DNA of 64,000 bases from Populus alba (GCF_005239225.2 NC_133300.1:8275875-8339874), one strand, 5' to 3'; numbered from the stretch's first letter, positions 11,306-22,232 are shown. Numbers and translations are program-made. Notes: generated by a model not told the origin, from the letters alone.

Positions 11306-12122
11306 CATTAATTTTTCATATTATAATTAAATTCCTTATATTGAGTTGGGAAAAATAATGAGTCTTAAGAAACAGATTTAAGTATAAAGATTTGATTAAA
11401 AAAGGACTTTACACGGATCCGCTTTTATAAAAACTTAGATTAAGACGTATGAATGTATTTCATTATCATGGAAAATCAGGAATACCTCCATGATCATGGT
11501 TCGTTCAACCCTTTTCTATAATCATATATACTAAAGATTAGATATGAACATAACGACAAGGATACTATAAAATAATATTATTTTAATAAAAAATATAAAC
11601 ACTTTAAAATTCAATAAAACTGATTCAGATTAAGTTTTAAGTTTAGTTGATTACTGGGACGGGAAGGGTTTTATAACAATGTTATCATGTAGCCATTGAA
11701 CCATTGCTTAATTGCTATAAATTACTTGGAGTCCTATGCTCAGATCAATGTTTTTCCCATTCAATTTTGATGAAAGCGTTGACTGGACGTGATGCTAGTC
11801 AACAATCAATCCACTTGATGGAAGCGGCGTTTTCCACCGAGCATTAAGGTGATGGACCTACCTACTGAAAATTAAATAACATTGAAGGGTGAAACTCATC
11901 ATCATCAAAGAAAGAGAGGCTGATCTTCTGGTTGCTGCTAACAACGAGGATAGAACAGTGATATGACGCGATCTCTTTTCATGCAGTGTACCAATTCTCC
12001 GTGCTCCCAATTCCAGACTAGATAATATTCATCTGGATTCTTCATCAATTAGTGGATAAACAGGACAGATGAAATAGGAGCCCGTTCTTGAAGCCAGCAC
12101 CAAGCAGGGCTTGATATTGTGG
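11306..12122. other. intergenic DNA left of the MIR169 pair
   Basis: No ORF or repeat that I can name. Base composition rises toward 12000, as expected near a transcribed locus; it could hold the 3' end of the minus-strand MIR169 primary transcript. Confidence 0.4.
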
Positions 12123-12315
12123 AAGAAGAGAAGGCCTAGCATGAGAGAGAAGAGCCTGTCAGCTTAGCCAAGGAGACTGCCTGGCAACCAAACAAGAGTT
12201 TTCATCAATACCATGTACATATTTCCTTCTATTTATGCATGATCTCTTGTCTGTAGCAGGCATGTCATCCTTGGCTATCCAACAAGGCTCTTGTCTTCAT
12301 GTAAGGCCTCTCTTC
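12123..12315 (-). ncRNA. MIR169: MIR169 precursor hairpin A
   Basis: Read on the minus strand, 12257-12277 spells a 21-mer that differs from the well-known miR169 form (UAGCCAAGGAUGACUUGCC...) at one base, A instead of U at position 15. It lies in the 5' arm. The star arm at 12165-12185 reads, on the plus strand, TAGCCAAGGAGACTGCCTGG and pairs with it, with small bulges. Pairing extends outward on both sides (GAGAAGGCCTAGCATGA near 12128 against TCATGTAAGGCCTCTCTTC near 12298), giving a hairpin of about 190 bases with the mature sequence in the usual arm. miR169 guides cleavage of NF-YA transcription-factor mRNAs in drought, nitrogen and developmental control. It lies 250-270 bases from hairpin B and is clearly its duplicate. 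Expression cannot be judged. Confidence 0.85.
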
Positions 12316-12403
12316 GTCTCAAATTTGATTGCCGGTCCAATGCACCATACAATATAATAAATGGGACGACAAATAGAATGATGAGGGGTGTGTAGCTGTA
12401 GGT

Positions 12404-12590
12404 GAAGAAGAGAAAGGGCTAAGCATGGCAGGAAAGAGCCTGTCAAGTTAGCCAAGGAGACCGCCTGGAACCCAACAGGGGTTTCGAGAGATCTTGCCTG
12501 CATTTCATGGAACCTCCTAGAAGGGAGCAGGCAAGTCATCCTTGGCTACCAGACAAGACTCTTAGCCTTCATGCTAGGCCTCTCTTCCTC
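12404..12590 (-). ncRNA. MIR169: MIR169 precursor hairpin B
   Basis: On the minus strand, 12528-12548 is an exact 21-nt match, as I know it, to the miR169 form shared by many plants (UAGCCAAGGAUGACUUGCC then UG). The star arm is at 12449-12470. Flanks pair well beyond the duplex: GAAAGAGCCTGTCAAGT on one arm against AGACAAGACTCTT on the other, and AAGGGCTAAGCATG against CATGCTAGGCCTCT. The precursor is homologous to hairpin A along its whole length. A TATA-like box lies about 80 bases upstream on the minus strand, so both hairpins may come from one transcript, as known for paired MIR169 loci in other plants. Confidence 0.92.
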
Positions 12591-12669
12591 TAATATATGC
12601 CATGGATGTACCTCTAGCTAGCTAGCTACTCCAGTACCGGTGTGCTCAAACCAAGTGTTTTGAGCTGCC

Positions 12670-12676
12670 ATTTATA
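12670..12676 (-). promoter_or_regulatory. TATA box candidate for the MIR169 pair
   Basis: Minus-strand GGCTATAAATGGCAG, centred about 80 bases before the outer stem of hairpin B. Plant MIRNA genes usually have TATA promoters, and the distance would give a start near 12640. A TACTCCAG/CTAGCTAGCTAG stretch lies between. Confidence 0.5.
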
Positions 12677-12679
12677 GCC

Positions 12680-13050
12680 AATTGAAAAGAATCAAAACCA
12701 GATTCGTACCATGAAATCATCTCTTGCCCATCCATTACAAGTTCACTTTCTATATTTTTCATCCACAAATCAAGTGCATAATCTAACTTGCCCATAATGG
12801 AATATATTCTCCTTTTTGCTACATGTCGTCAATACAGGCCAATATATGGTGGAGATGGGATTTCTGCAAGGAAAGAAAGCCCTCGAAGGTTCTGATCAAT
12901 CAGGCAGTCCTCCTATTAGTCATCTGACACTCTGGCCAGGCAAGAGGCAACTTGCATCGATCTGATCTTTGGGTGTTTCAAAGGATACGTCCGTTGATAA
13001 TGATGTGCACAAGGGCAACAATGGCACGATCGACCAGTACCCCACAAAAT
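12680..13050. other. upstream region of the MIR169 pair
   Basis: No ORF or named repeat. As the sequence upstream of the minus-strand hairpins it is the likely promoter and enhancer region; I see no further hairpin matching miR169. Confidence 0.4.
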
Positions 13051-13063
13051 AAAAAATAAAAGG

Positions 13064-13252
13064 AGCTTGGCCTAGCGGTGGAAGGGGCTTGTTCCCTTCT
13101 TCTGCATCAGGGTTTAAATCTTATTGTGCACGCCTGTCATCCTTGCGGTGCCTTACATGCTCACTTGGTTTGCAGGATGTTCAGTGGGCCGTGGGATTAG
13201 TCGTGGTATGCGCAAACTGGCCCGGACATCCACGTAAATAAAAAAAATAATA
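13064..13252 (+). mobile_element. tRNA-derived SINE, copy 2
   Basis: About 190 bases with box A TGGCCTAGCGGTGG at 13068-13081 and box B GGTTTAAATC at 13111-13120, then the same CGGTGCCTTACATGC and GGATTAGTCGTGGTA body as copy 1 and an A-rich tail. It is flanked by a perfect 13-bp target duplication, AAAAAATAAAAGG at 13051-13063 and 13253-13265. The better-kept boxes and duplication make it the younger of the two copies. Confidence 0.9.
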
Positions 13253-13265
13253 AAAAAATAAAAGG

Positions 13266-14016
13266 GAAGAAAAAGAAAAACGACACGCATTATTGAAGCT
13301 AAATTCCACTAACATTTTATTTGGATCGATCATGCCATGCTAGTGTAATCACCTGTCTCTTCGCTCTCATCTTAATTCACGTACGTATGGGTCTCTGACC
13401 TGATTTATTATTCTACTTTTCTAGTAATTTCGCTGGCCCTTTCACGAACCTTTAAATCATCACGATCTTGACCTCACGAAAGGGAAAGCTTCACAAAATG
13501 TTGAAAGGAAAAAGAGAAAAGGGAAGAAGATAACCTGAATTCCGACTAAAAATCGGGGCGGGGGGTAACATTGCATGGCTTCACTCGTGGCCTTTTTCCA
13601 CGCTTTAATTCTGAAAGCACATGATTCCCCAGGCAATACCAGGCCACTTGTGATCGACAGATGCCTCCACCCAAAAATTCAGGTCAATGGCGTTGCCACC
13701 AAATAAAGGTTCTAATATTGTTCCGATTGACTTTGAGATTGAGGAGGCACGCCTTAGCCCCTCATGCATTGAATTGCTCTCTCCCTTGTATAAAGTAGGC
13801 TCTCGATCGATAGCCAGAAGAATAAAACTCATTATTTCGTGAGAAATGCTAGACTTTTCCAATCACGAACAATATGCATCGTTGAAGAGTTTGTACAAGA
13901 AAGCATCTAAAGATGCTGGGGAAAACAAGTAAAAACAAAGAAAGGATCATCGTAGATATCAGTGCTCTGTATTCTAGCAAGAACGCACCTTTTCTGGAAG
14001 AATTCATGGGCTTTGT

Positions 14017-14081
<65 letters not shown>

Positions 14082-14635
14082 GTAAAATAAATCTACTAAT
14101 TCAACACTCATGTAGGGGAGAAACTAGAAATCTCAGTGGTGTTTCATGGAAAGACAAACTTGAAAATGAATCATATTATGTAAGTTTGGAGAGAGAATGT
14201 ATTATTTCTTGGGAAGCCAAAAATGAATAGTTATTGTGAAAAATTAAAAAAAATTAAAGGGCAAAATTCATAAAAGTCCCCAACCTCCAGGGACAATTTT
14301 GATTAGGATCCTATTTTTTTTTTTATCTTGATTAGATCCTCATGATTTTTATTTTGGTATTCTTTTAATTTCAGTTAATAAAAATGGCTAAGTAGTCATG
14401 TGAAACTAATATGATTTTTTATCTTAATATGATTTTTTATCTTAAAAAACCATTGAATTCCTTAATTTTTTTTTTTTACTTTGAATAATATAAAGATCGT
14501 GTTGCAAACCATATTAAACACACACACATATTATCTAAAAATTTTGCTTGATGAAACTAATATATAGATTTATTTAAGAATCTATTGATACCTTTAGGAT
14601 CTAAAAAAATAAAAAATAGGTTGAAGAACCAACAG
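13266..14635. other. intergenic DNA with a (TA)n microsatellite
   Basis: A run of about 27 TA units lies at 14021-14076. A minus-strand open stretch of 85 codons at 13605-13862 has ordinary amino-acid composition but no family I recognise and no clear splice context; I leave it uncalled. The rest is AT-rich and featureless. Confidence 0.5.
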
Positions 14636-16130
14636 TGTAATAGAATTTTTAGGGAAAATTATTATTATTTTTTAATTATTTTCTTTTTACCTAGTTTAGA
14701 AAATATTTTTTCTTTGTAGTGTTTGTTTATTTTACCTATTTAGTTTAGCAATAATTCAATTTAGAAATTTTTATTTTTATTCAGTTTACGCTTAAGAGTT
14801 AAGACTAGTATAAATAGTGTTGCCTAGCTTGTATTTCAATAGATTACTTGAAGAGAAATATTTAGTAATAAATTTTTGAAATAAAATTTTTGTGGGGTGG
14901 CTCTATTTGAAAGAATTTCATTTGCGTTGGTTAGTATCAAAACTCAATGATTTGCAATGATTAGTTGTTGTGTGTTGTTGAATAACCATGAATATAATAG
15001 GTGGTCGCAATACATGATGCTCTTATGTAAAAGAGAATGAGAAGGTTCTCCATTAAGAAAAAGACATTCATAAACTAGTGATAAAAAACATACAAAGACA
15101 AGTTAAAGAATTAACCAATCAATTGATAGTGATAAAGTTGCAAAAGGAAGCTGAAGAATTATCTCGTCAATTGACGAAGATGAAGAAGAGAATTGGAATC
15201 GTAAGGAGAGTGATTACGAATCTATAGCTAATTTTAAAAATTCATTTCAGGTACATGAGTAGAGGAGGCATCTTCTGGATCAGAATTAGTATCATTAAGA
15301 TTTTAGTGATTTCATTTATGATGAGTTAAATGTGGATTGATATTCTCTATCAATTCATGATGTTTATTTTGATGATAACTATATTGATAATAATAGCATA
15401 AATAATGATAGTAATAGTGACAATGATGTTAGTACTTAGCAGTAGTGTCATCATTGATAAGTTAGAGTTTAAGTGTAAAGAGAACATGAAAGGTGTTCAA
15501 TACAATTTTTTTTTTTGTTGATTTAGGCTATGTTGATCATTTTAATTACAAGTTTATTATTATTACAAAGATAAAAAATTTCAAGGGCTATATAAATAAA
15601 AACATGTTAATAAAACAAGTTTGGGGTTTGGAATTCATTAATTTAGAAGCAAGTGGAAGAGAAATCTATTTTTCAATTGATGTTTCTTATGCAAAATTTA
15701 ACATGAAGGGATTAAAGTTGATACTTAAAATTATTATAAACTTGAAGTGAAGAAATAAAAAAGGTTGGAGAGTCCTGATTAGAAATTAACGAGATTGAAG
15801 AAAGAACAATTTGAACTCGAGAAAGAGTTTTCTTCAACCAGGGGAAACTAATGTAGGAGATTTTTAGGAAAATTATTTGTCTCCTTAGTTATTTTTATTC
15901 CTATTTAGTTTAGGAAAATATTTTTCCTTTATGGTGTGCTTATTATTTTTTTCTATTTAGTTTAGGAATCATCCAGCTTAGGAATTTTATTTATTCATTT
16001 TAGGCTTACAATTAGTATAAATAGGGTTGCTTAACTTATATTTTAATAGGATACTTGAATAGAAATATTCGGTGCTAAAACTTTGAATTAAGCTTTTTAT
16101 ATGATGATCTAATACAAAAAAATTTTGTGT
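14636..16130 (+). mobile_element. short decayed LTR retroelement with a gag remnant and no pol
   Basis: Two diverged direct repeats of about 280-300 bases flank an internal part of roughly 910 bases. The left LTR starts TGTAATAGAATTTTTAGG (14636) and the right LTR TGTAGGAGATTTTTAGG (15852); both contain CCTATTTAGTTTAG, GTATAAATAG and a GAAATATT...TTTTGAA stretch. After the left LTR comes TTAGTATCAAAACTC, a degraded tRNA-Met primer site. The inside encodes a gag-like fragment on the plus strand (near 15098-15260: SRQLTK, then DYESIANFKNSFQVHE) and further remnants with many stops. Before the right LTR the sequence CCAGGGGAAACTAA looks like a polypurine tract. No reverse transcriptase or integrase is visible, so it was probably mobilised by another element. 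Limits are approximate. Confidence 0.7.
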
Positions 16131-17639
16131 TACTTATGCTTGCTGAATTTTTTTTTTATTATTGTTTTTGTCTATGTCAAGAACTGATAGATTATGAGAG
16201 TGTTTTAGATTTGCATTATTAATAAAAATAAGAGGCATCAAACATTTACCGTAGCATGCGAGAGTTTTTCATTATGGATTCGCACAACGAAAGTTTTTTT
16301 TTCTTTATTTTTTGTTTTTTTCTTCATCTTGGTCCATTAATGTTTTTTTCTTTTTATTTGGTCCTTTAACATTTCTATGAAATTGGTATTTGTGATTAAT
16401 TTTTATACTTGCATATGGCGACCTCATGGTGTTGGAGGAATATTACATGTTCAGTTAGTGCCCGGATTGATAAAATCAAATTCAATTTCATGTCCAGTCC
16501 CTTTTATTTCCTTCCTTACATCGAAGACTAATTTGCATGGTCAAGAGAAGGTTTGCTTTTTTCGATCACTAAACTTTATTTTTTCTAATTTGATCCTTTT
16601 ACATTAGCTTCTGCTCCCCCCTTTTTTGGAATTTGACTTTGTGACTTGTTTTGGTGCCTAATATGAGGGGTTATCACAACGTTGAAGAAATATTTTGGCG
16701 TTTAGTTAGTGCCTGGTTTGGAAAAGTACAATAAATTATGTTGATACATAACAATTAAGTGTTTAGGGATCAAAGTTAAAGATAATAAAACATGGTAGGC
16801 TAAGATAAACAAGCACTACAAATTGGCTAGCGTGTATGTTGCATGCCCCAGCATGTAGAGGCTACCCACTATGTTTTTGTAGTGCGTGCGATTATCTCAT
16901 ATGGTTGAACACCTTTATCCATGATTGCGTTGGAAGCACCATAACAAGATCTTTCCTGTAGTGTGGCACGTGTGAAGTTTGGTGGTGCGCATCCTCCCTT
17001 TTTATTTTTCTTCTTTCTCCTCTCTTTTTTCTCTCCTATCCTTAGTATTTACATTGCTATACCCAAATTAAAATTATCTTGTCATTTTTTTTATATATAA
17101 AAATTTGGTTTTTATTATTTTGATTTCAATTTTTTTTTTTTGCTTTAGGTACTTCTTTAATTTTTTTTTTAATTTCATCATTAATTTGATATTGAATTTG
17201 TTAATAATTGAGCTTCATGATATTTTTTGATGAGGTGATCTCAATTTCATAACCCATGTCATAATTTTAAAATGTTAACCCGAGTTAACATCAATTTTTT
17301 TTAAGATCTTTTTTTTACACCAATTTTTCTTTCTAAGAGGTTATATCAGTTTCATGAAATAGTCACGGGTTTGACGAGTTAGCTCGGGTGACTCTAGTCT
17401 TTTTTGGGTTGTTTTTTTTTTAATTATTATTATTGAATGTATTTTGTTCAACATTGAGTTAATTTGAGAAATGGTCCTTATAGCTATTCCCATTTTCCCT
17501 TCTTTTAGGTTATCAGGTTGTATGATTCGACTGACGTAGTTTGACGACCTTGCTTGATTTTGCTAACCTTGCTCGAGTTTGTTGGTGTTTTTTTTTTCAA
17601 TTTTTTTATTTTATCATTTTATATTTGAATTGTTGGAAA
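16131..17639. other. AT-rich intergenic DNA
   Basis: No gene recognised. From about 17200 to 17580 there are units like AACCCGAGTTAACAT and ACGGGTTTGACGAGTTAGCTC, each followed by a T run, that resemble the tandem array at 56.2-57.7 kb. Confidence 0.45.
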
Positions 17640-17770
17640 TTAGGTGTCATAACCCAATTTTTGACCCTTTTATTTCAATTACTGAAAAAATGATGAAAAA
17701 CAAGTAAAAATAAAATAAATGAAGAATGAATTAAAATTTAGGTTAAGAGCAACATGATTGGAAGTTTTGA

Positions 17771-17983
17771 GGTTTAATTAAACTTTGGAATTAATTTAAT
17801 TAATCAAATCAAGGGTTTAAGTGAAGAATTGATAAGTTTTGTGACGTAATTAAGCTTGAAATTAATTTAATTAATCAAAGCAAGGGCTTAATTGGAGAAT
17901 TGATAAGTTTTTGGACTTAATTGAGCTTGAAATTAATTTAATTAATGAAATCAAGGATTTAATTGAAGAAATACCAAAGTTTG
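17771..17983 (+). repeat. three 71-bp tandem repeats inside the solo LTR
   Basis: Units start at about 17771, 17841 and 17912. Each carries TTAATT-AA-CTT, then GAATTAATTTAATTAAT or AAATTAATTTAATTAAT, then CAAGG and GAAGAATTGATAAGTTT (the last unit diverges here). Similarity between units is high by eye. Confidence 0.85.
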
Positions 17984-18631
17984 GGGTTGATTATGGTACA
18001 ATTTGCAATAAATTAAAACCCAAGGACCAATGTGTAAATTGCGCTGAGATGCAAGGGTTCAATTACAATTTACCCAAGGACTGGACTGCTAAAATTCAAA
18101 ATGTCAAGGATCAAAATGCAATTAGCCATGTCCATCAACACTGTTCATCTTCTCCTTCACTCGCCCGAACAAAAACGGATGCATCGCCATTACTCCTGCA
18201 ATAACAGCCAATTTATTACCTGGTAACGGTGGCATTCTGTGGCTATAAAGCCAGAGAGGAAAGGGAGCAGAAAGGAAAAAAAAAGAAAGAAAGCCATGCA
18301 CGACAGGGAGAGAGACTAAAACCAAAGGAAAACCGGGGAGGGACAGAACCAAGGGGTAGTGTTGGTAGGATAGCCCTTCTACACTTTCATCGTCTTCTGC
18401 AACTATCAGGAACAGGAACCACAACGTTTCTTTCTTTCTTTGAGAACGGAGGCAGAGAGGAGGAGACAGGGGATCACAAAACCACAAAGAACAGGGGAGA
18501 CAAAGAAGGAGCCACAAACGGCAGAAAATAAAAAACACAGAAGGAGAAGAAAAGGCCAAGAACGAGAGAGGAAACGAACAAGACAGAGGAGAACAAACTT
18601 TCTGCCCCTGTTTCTTCTCAATAAAACAGAG

Positions 18632-18665
18632 GTGTTTGTGCCTCACGATCGTGAGGCACGAACAC
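18632..18665. repeat. 34-bp near-perfect palindrome
   Basis: The central 22 bases GTGCCTCACGA/TCGTGAGGCAC are a perfect palindrome (18638-18659), and the outer arms GTGTT/AACAC extend it to 34 bases with one mismatched pair. It is GC-richer than its surroundings and lies within the solo LTR. Confidence 0.9.
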
Positions 18666-19006
18666 GTGAAGAAAGGCCATTCTCTGGCCACAGCAGGGGA
18701 ATCACGGAACCAATGGCATACAGAGAGAGAGATACCGTGAAAGACAGGGGACAACATAGCAGAACAAGGAAAGGGATGCAGAGAGGAGGACAGGGAAACA
18801 AGAAACCCACAGACGAAAGCCCCAACATCACAATCGGCTTCTTCTTCTCCAGCACCGGCTTCCAAAACCAGAGGAAGAAGCTTAAAAAACGAAGAGAGGA
18901 ACAGCACGCCATCGCCTCCATCTTGCTCCCAGGTAAGTGTCTCCAGTTTTGCAGAATAATTCTCCAACACTGTACATTAGAAATATAATTACATGCTAAC
19001 TGTTGC

Positions 19007-19120
19007 CAGCGTGCGTGAACAATTCACACACGCTGGCGGGTAAAAGCCGCCTGGTCACTGGCTTGGGCCAGTGACCAGGCTGGGTCTAGCCCAGCCCATG
19101 TGGGCTGAGCTAGACCCAGC
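19007..19120. repeat. three strong inverted repeats in a row inside the solo LTR
   Basis: First, CCAGCGTGCGTG/CACACACGCTGG (about 19007-19037). Second, a perfect 13-bp stem GCCTGGTCACTGG/CCAGTGACCAGGC at 19049-19080. Third, GCTGGGTCTAGC/GCTAGACCCAGC at 19079-19120, with a nested CCAGCCCA/TGGGCTG stem. The motif (G/A)(A/G)CG(T/C)(T/C)AGAGT(C/T)(A/G)GGAAT recurs four times just after, at about 19226, 19360, 19425 and 19464. Confidence 0.85.
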
Positions 19121-19786
19121 TCAAAAAATAGAAAAAATAAAAAAATAAAAAATAAAAAAAATGAAAAAAAATAAAAAATGTGTATGCATGAATAAAAATA
19201 ATGTAAATTTATTGGTTTATTGACTGACGCCAGAGTCAGGAATAAAATACCGGTTTTAAATTTATATATTATTTTATTCGTTGTATTTTTATTTTGTTTA
19301 GCTAGAAAAAAAAAATCTGCATGCGTAAAAATAAATTTATTTATTTTTTATTTATTCATTGGTGTTAGAGTAGGGAATAAAAAAAATATTGATCTAACTT
19401 TTTTTTCGTAGCTACGAATTTTTACCAACGCTAGAGTTGGAATTATTCGAGCTCGGATATTCATTGGCGTTAGAGTCAGGAATATTATAAACAAATCATC
19501 ATAACATAAACTAATAAACATTTAGCAATTTAAGTCAAAACCAGCAATGCAGTCTGCCTTAGGCAGAATGTTTAAGGGGTGATAATATCTTTCCTTTTAC
19601 GTAACCAGTCCCGTACCATATAATCTCTGTTGACCAGTTAGGGTTCCTAGTAATCATAATACTAGGTGACGACTCCTTAAACAAGACATTTCCCCCTAAA
19701 AGAACAAGATGCCAGAAATCTGTTCTTTTTCATAATTCAAGAGAATTTATTTTGTGGGCCGCCGCGATGTCGGATGCGACATTAGG

Positions 19787-21822
19787 CATTGTAATTTCTT
19801 TATTTACTTTCTATATGGTTATCTCAGCCTCTAGCCTCACGACCCGAGTTGCAGGTTTGACATGCTAAGTTGGGTTGACTTTGATCACTTTTTTTGTTAT
19901 TTTTTAAATTATCAATTTCATCATTAAAAATTGAGTTATCTAAAAATTGAGTTCTATAATTTTTTTTTAACAAACACTTTTTTATGCAAGTCATCATGAT
20001 TGTTTTTTTTTTAGCCCATTTATAGTCTTTTTTTTTTTTTCATATCATATAATTAGATGAAATCATTTTATTGAAATAGTTGAATCTATTAACTAAGTCT
20101 TAATTTTTTTACATTAAAAAAAAAAAATACTCATCTAGTATTTTACTATTTTGGTGATGCAATAGCTTCCCAAAACATAGGCTTGTTTGCCCTGCATGCA
20201 CGAGATGTGCAATGACAATAACAATCCATTACAATTTTTGTTTTGTTTTAGCTCAAATGATCTTTCATGGAGTCGTTTAAATAATAATAATAATAATAAT
20301 AATAATTTGATGTAATAAAAATTTCATAATTATAAAAATTTTATAATTTTTTTTATAAATTATTTTTTATTTCATGGTTTTTATTTTTATTTTAGATTTA
20401 TAAATAAAATTAGATTCATTAATCGAATATTATATAAATATTAAAAATAAATTAAATTTTTATTAATAATAAATATATATATATATATATATTTATAAAA
20501 ATATAATAATATTACATATAATCAACTTGTTGACTACTTCCTTGCATATTAAATCAGCAGCTACAACCAATAATTGTCAAGGTACAAACCAACAACAGAA
20601 AATCACAAACAGTAGAACCCTGACCAGAATCCATGCCAGGCGAGCCTAACAAATGCAGTAGCGCTGCTGCACATATCCAGGTCACGGAGCAGCTCTCTGT
20701 CGCTTGGATTGAAACTCTAAAGAGGTTAAACTAAAGGATAATGCGAAACTTTTTGCACAGAACAGAAGCAATGCCTATGTTGCGGTGCAAGGAAAAGAAG
20801 AAAACTCCAAGGCATGACACTGATACCTTCCACTCATCTGTTTCTCTCTAGCTAATTTCATTGACCTTCAAAAAACCCATTAAATTCAACTTATGTCGCT
20901 GAATGGTGTGTTAAAACGATGAACAGATATGATAAACGTGTCCGTTATGAATCAAGGAAGGCTAGAGCTCATACGAGAAATTAAGCGAGTGAAAACGCAG
21001 CTCTATAAAACTGCTGTTTCATTTCACCGAAGAAATATGTATACATCTAACGTGTATTCTGGTTGCCATTATTAAAAACGCAGTATTTCTTGCCATATTT
21101 CTTTGCTATATATTTGCCTGCACTATAGGCAATAGATTTTCATAGCTCCATAAAACGTCCCGAGGAAGTGTCGAGAGGGTAGTGTGTTCAAAACAGTACA
21201 TTTTTTATGAATAATTTTACTTTAGGGTTGTAGAAACGAGTTGTTAACTGGGGAAAACCCGTGTTTGGGAAAGCCTGGCCATTGATGCTTCGCCCAGAGA
21301 TGGTTGTGGCCTGCATTCCCTTGGACGTCCACAATGGTGAATGGTGTTTCGATAATCTTTATCTGCCGCTTTCAATCCAAAAAAGTGCTTGCTCAGACCA
21401 TAACTATGCTTCAGTTTTGCAAGGCTGTCCTTTGCTTTAACAATGACAATGTCTTAATGGAGAATCCAGAAGCCATCTGGATTGGACTTACCATATATTA
21501 TAGAGGTTGTTGAGAAATATTTGAATGTTGAATGGCTACCGTAGCCGATAGATATTGCACTGCTGTAATTTCTATGAATTTTGAAGAATGGGAAACTGAA
21601 ATTTATTTTTTGAATTGATAGAATTATGCCAGCCAGTATATCAAATTATTACAAGACTCGGTTTATGTGGAATAAAATTGTCTGATAGAATTGAAAAACA
21701 TATTTTACTTATTCTTAAAGGTTTTTTTTTTTTTTTTTTTGGTTAAGTAGAGGTCTTGAGCTATTTTCCGAGTGGCTCTTAAACTGTGGCCAGCTCTCCT
21801 GAGCTTTAGGTTAATAGCTTAA
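19787..21822. other. intergenic DNA, no gene recognised
   Basis: AT-rich left half with an (AAT)n run at 20280-20306. From about 20530 to 21560 the sequence is less AT-rich and looks non-repetitive, but its open stretches are short (longest about 69 codons at 21304-21513) and unlike any protein I know. Confidence 0.45.
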
Positions 21823-22203
21823 TGTATCAGAGACCACATCAGCAGAGTGCCATGCAGTGTCCACCAATGCAACAAATAAACAACATGGCCAGCATCACAC
21901 CAGCAGAGTAATAGCAGCAACAAACATCAACAACAGCATGCCATGCAGCGTGGATTATAGCAACAAACAAACAGATTGCCAGCACCATACCAGCAGCACA
22001 AATGTGCTGCAACCAAATGAATTCTATTTTGATTAATTAGTTAAGGGCCTCCTTATCATAAGAGACAAAATAGTTTGTTAAGTTAATTGTATATAAGTAA
22101 TACTGTATATGACTATTACGAGCAAGCTGAATAAAATCAAGCTTCTCAAATCCTTCGTGTAAAAGCTCTCTTCATCATTTATCTTCTCCTTCAGTTTGTA
22201 ACA
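21823..22203 (+). repeat. 5' LTR of the copia element
   Basis: Runs from about TATCAGAGACCACATCAGCA to CAGTTTGTAACA, directly before the primer-binding site. Rich in CAGCAG and CAACA motifs. Near-identical to 26763-27161. Confidence 0.88.
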
Positions 22204-22215
22204 TGGTATCAGAGC
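22204..22215 (+). other. primer-binding site, initiator tRNA-Met
   Basis: TGGTATCAGAGC directly after the LTR is the standard complement of the 3' end of plant initiator tRNA-Met, used to prime minus-strand cDNA of copia elements. Confidence 0.95.
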
Positions 22216-22232
22216 TATAGAGAACTTTATCC

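Larger units (their letters stand above)
17645..19781 (+). mobile_element. 2.1 kb solo LTR with perfect 5-bp target duplication
   Basis: Begins TGTCATAACCCAATTTTTGA and ends GGATGCGACA, so the tips are TGTC...GACA. It is flanked by TTAGG at 17640-17644 and again at 19782-19786. Near the 3' end is ACTAGGTGACGACTCC, a block typical of plant gypsy LTR ends. No internal coding region or second LTR is present between the duplications, so this is a solo LTR left by recombination between the two LTRs. The minus-strand open stretch of 282 codons at 18122-18970 lies entirely inside it, is built of low-complexity Ser/Leu/Cys/Phe-rich sequence and is not taken as a gene. Internal repeats and palindromes are listed separately. 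Confidence 0.85.

Noticed and set aside
12840..12980. Possible third MIR169 hairpin
   Set aside because: CAGGCAGTCC and CCAGGCAAGAGGC motifs are present but do not pair and no miR169 core is found.
18122..18970. 282-codon minus-strand open stretch
   Set aside because: Lies wholly inside a solo LTR, has low-complexity composition and overlaps a purine-rich stretch that opens several frames at once.
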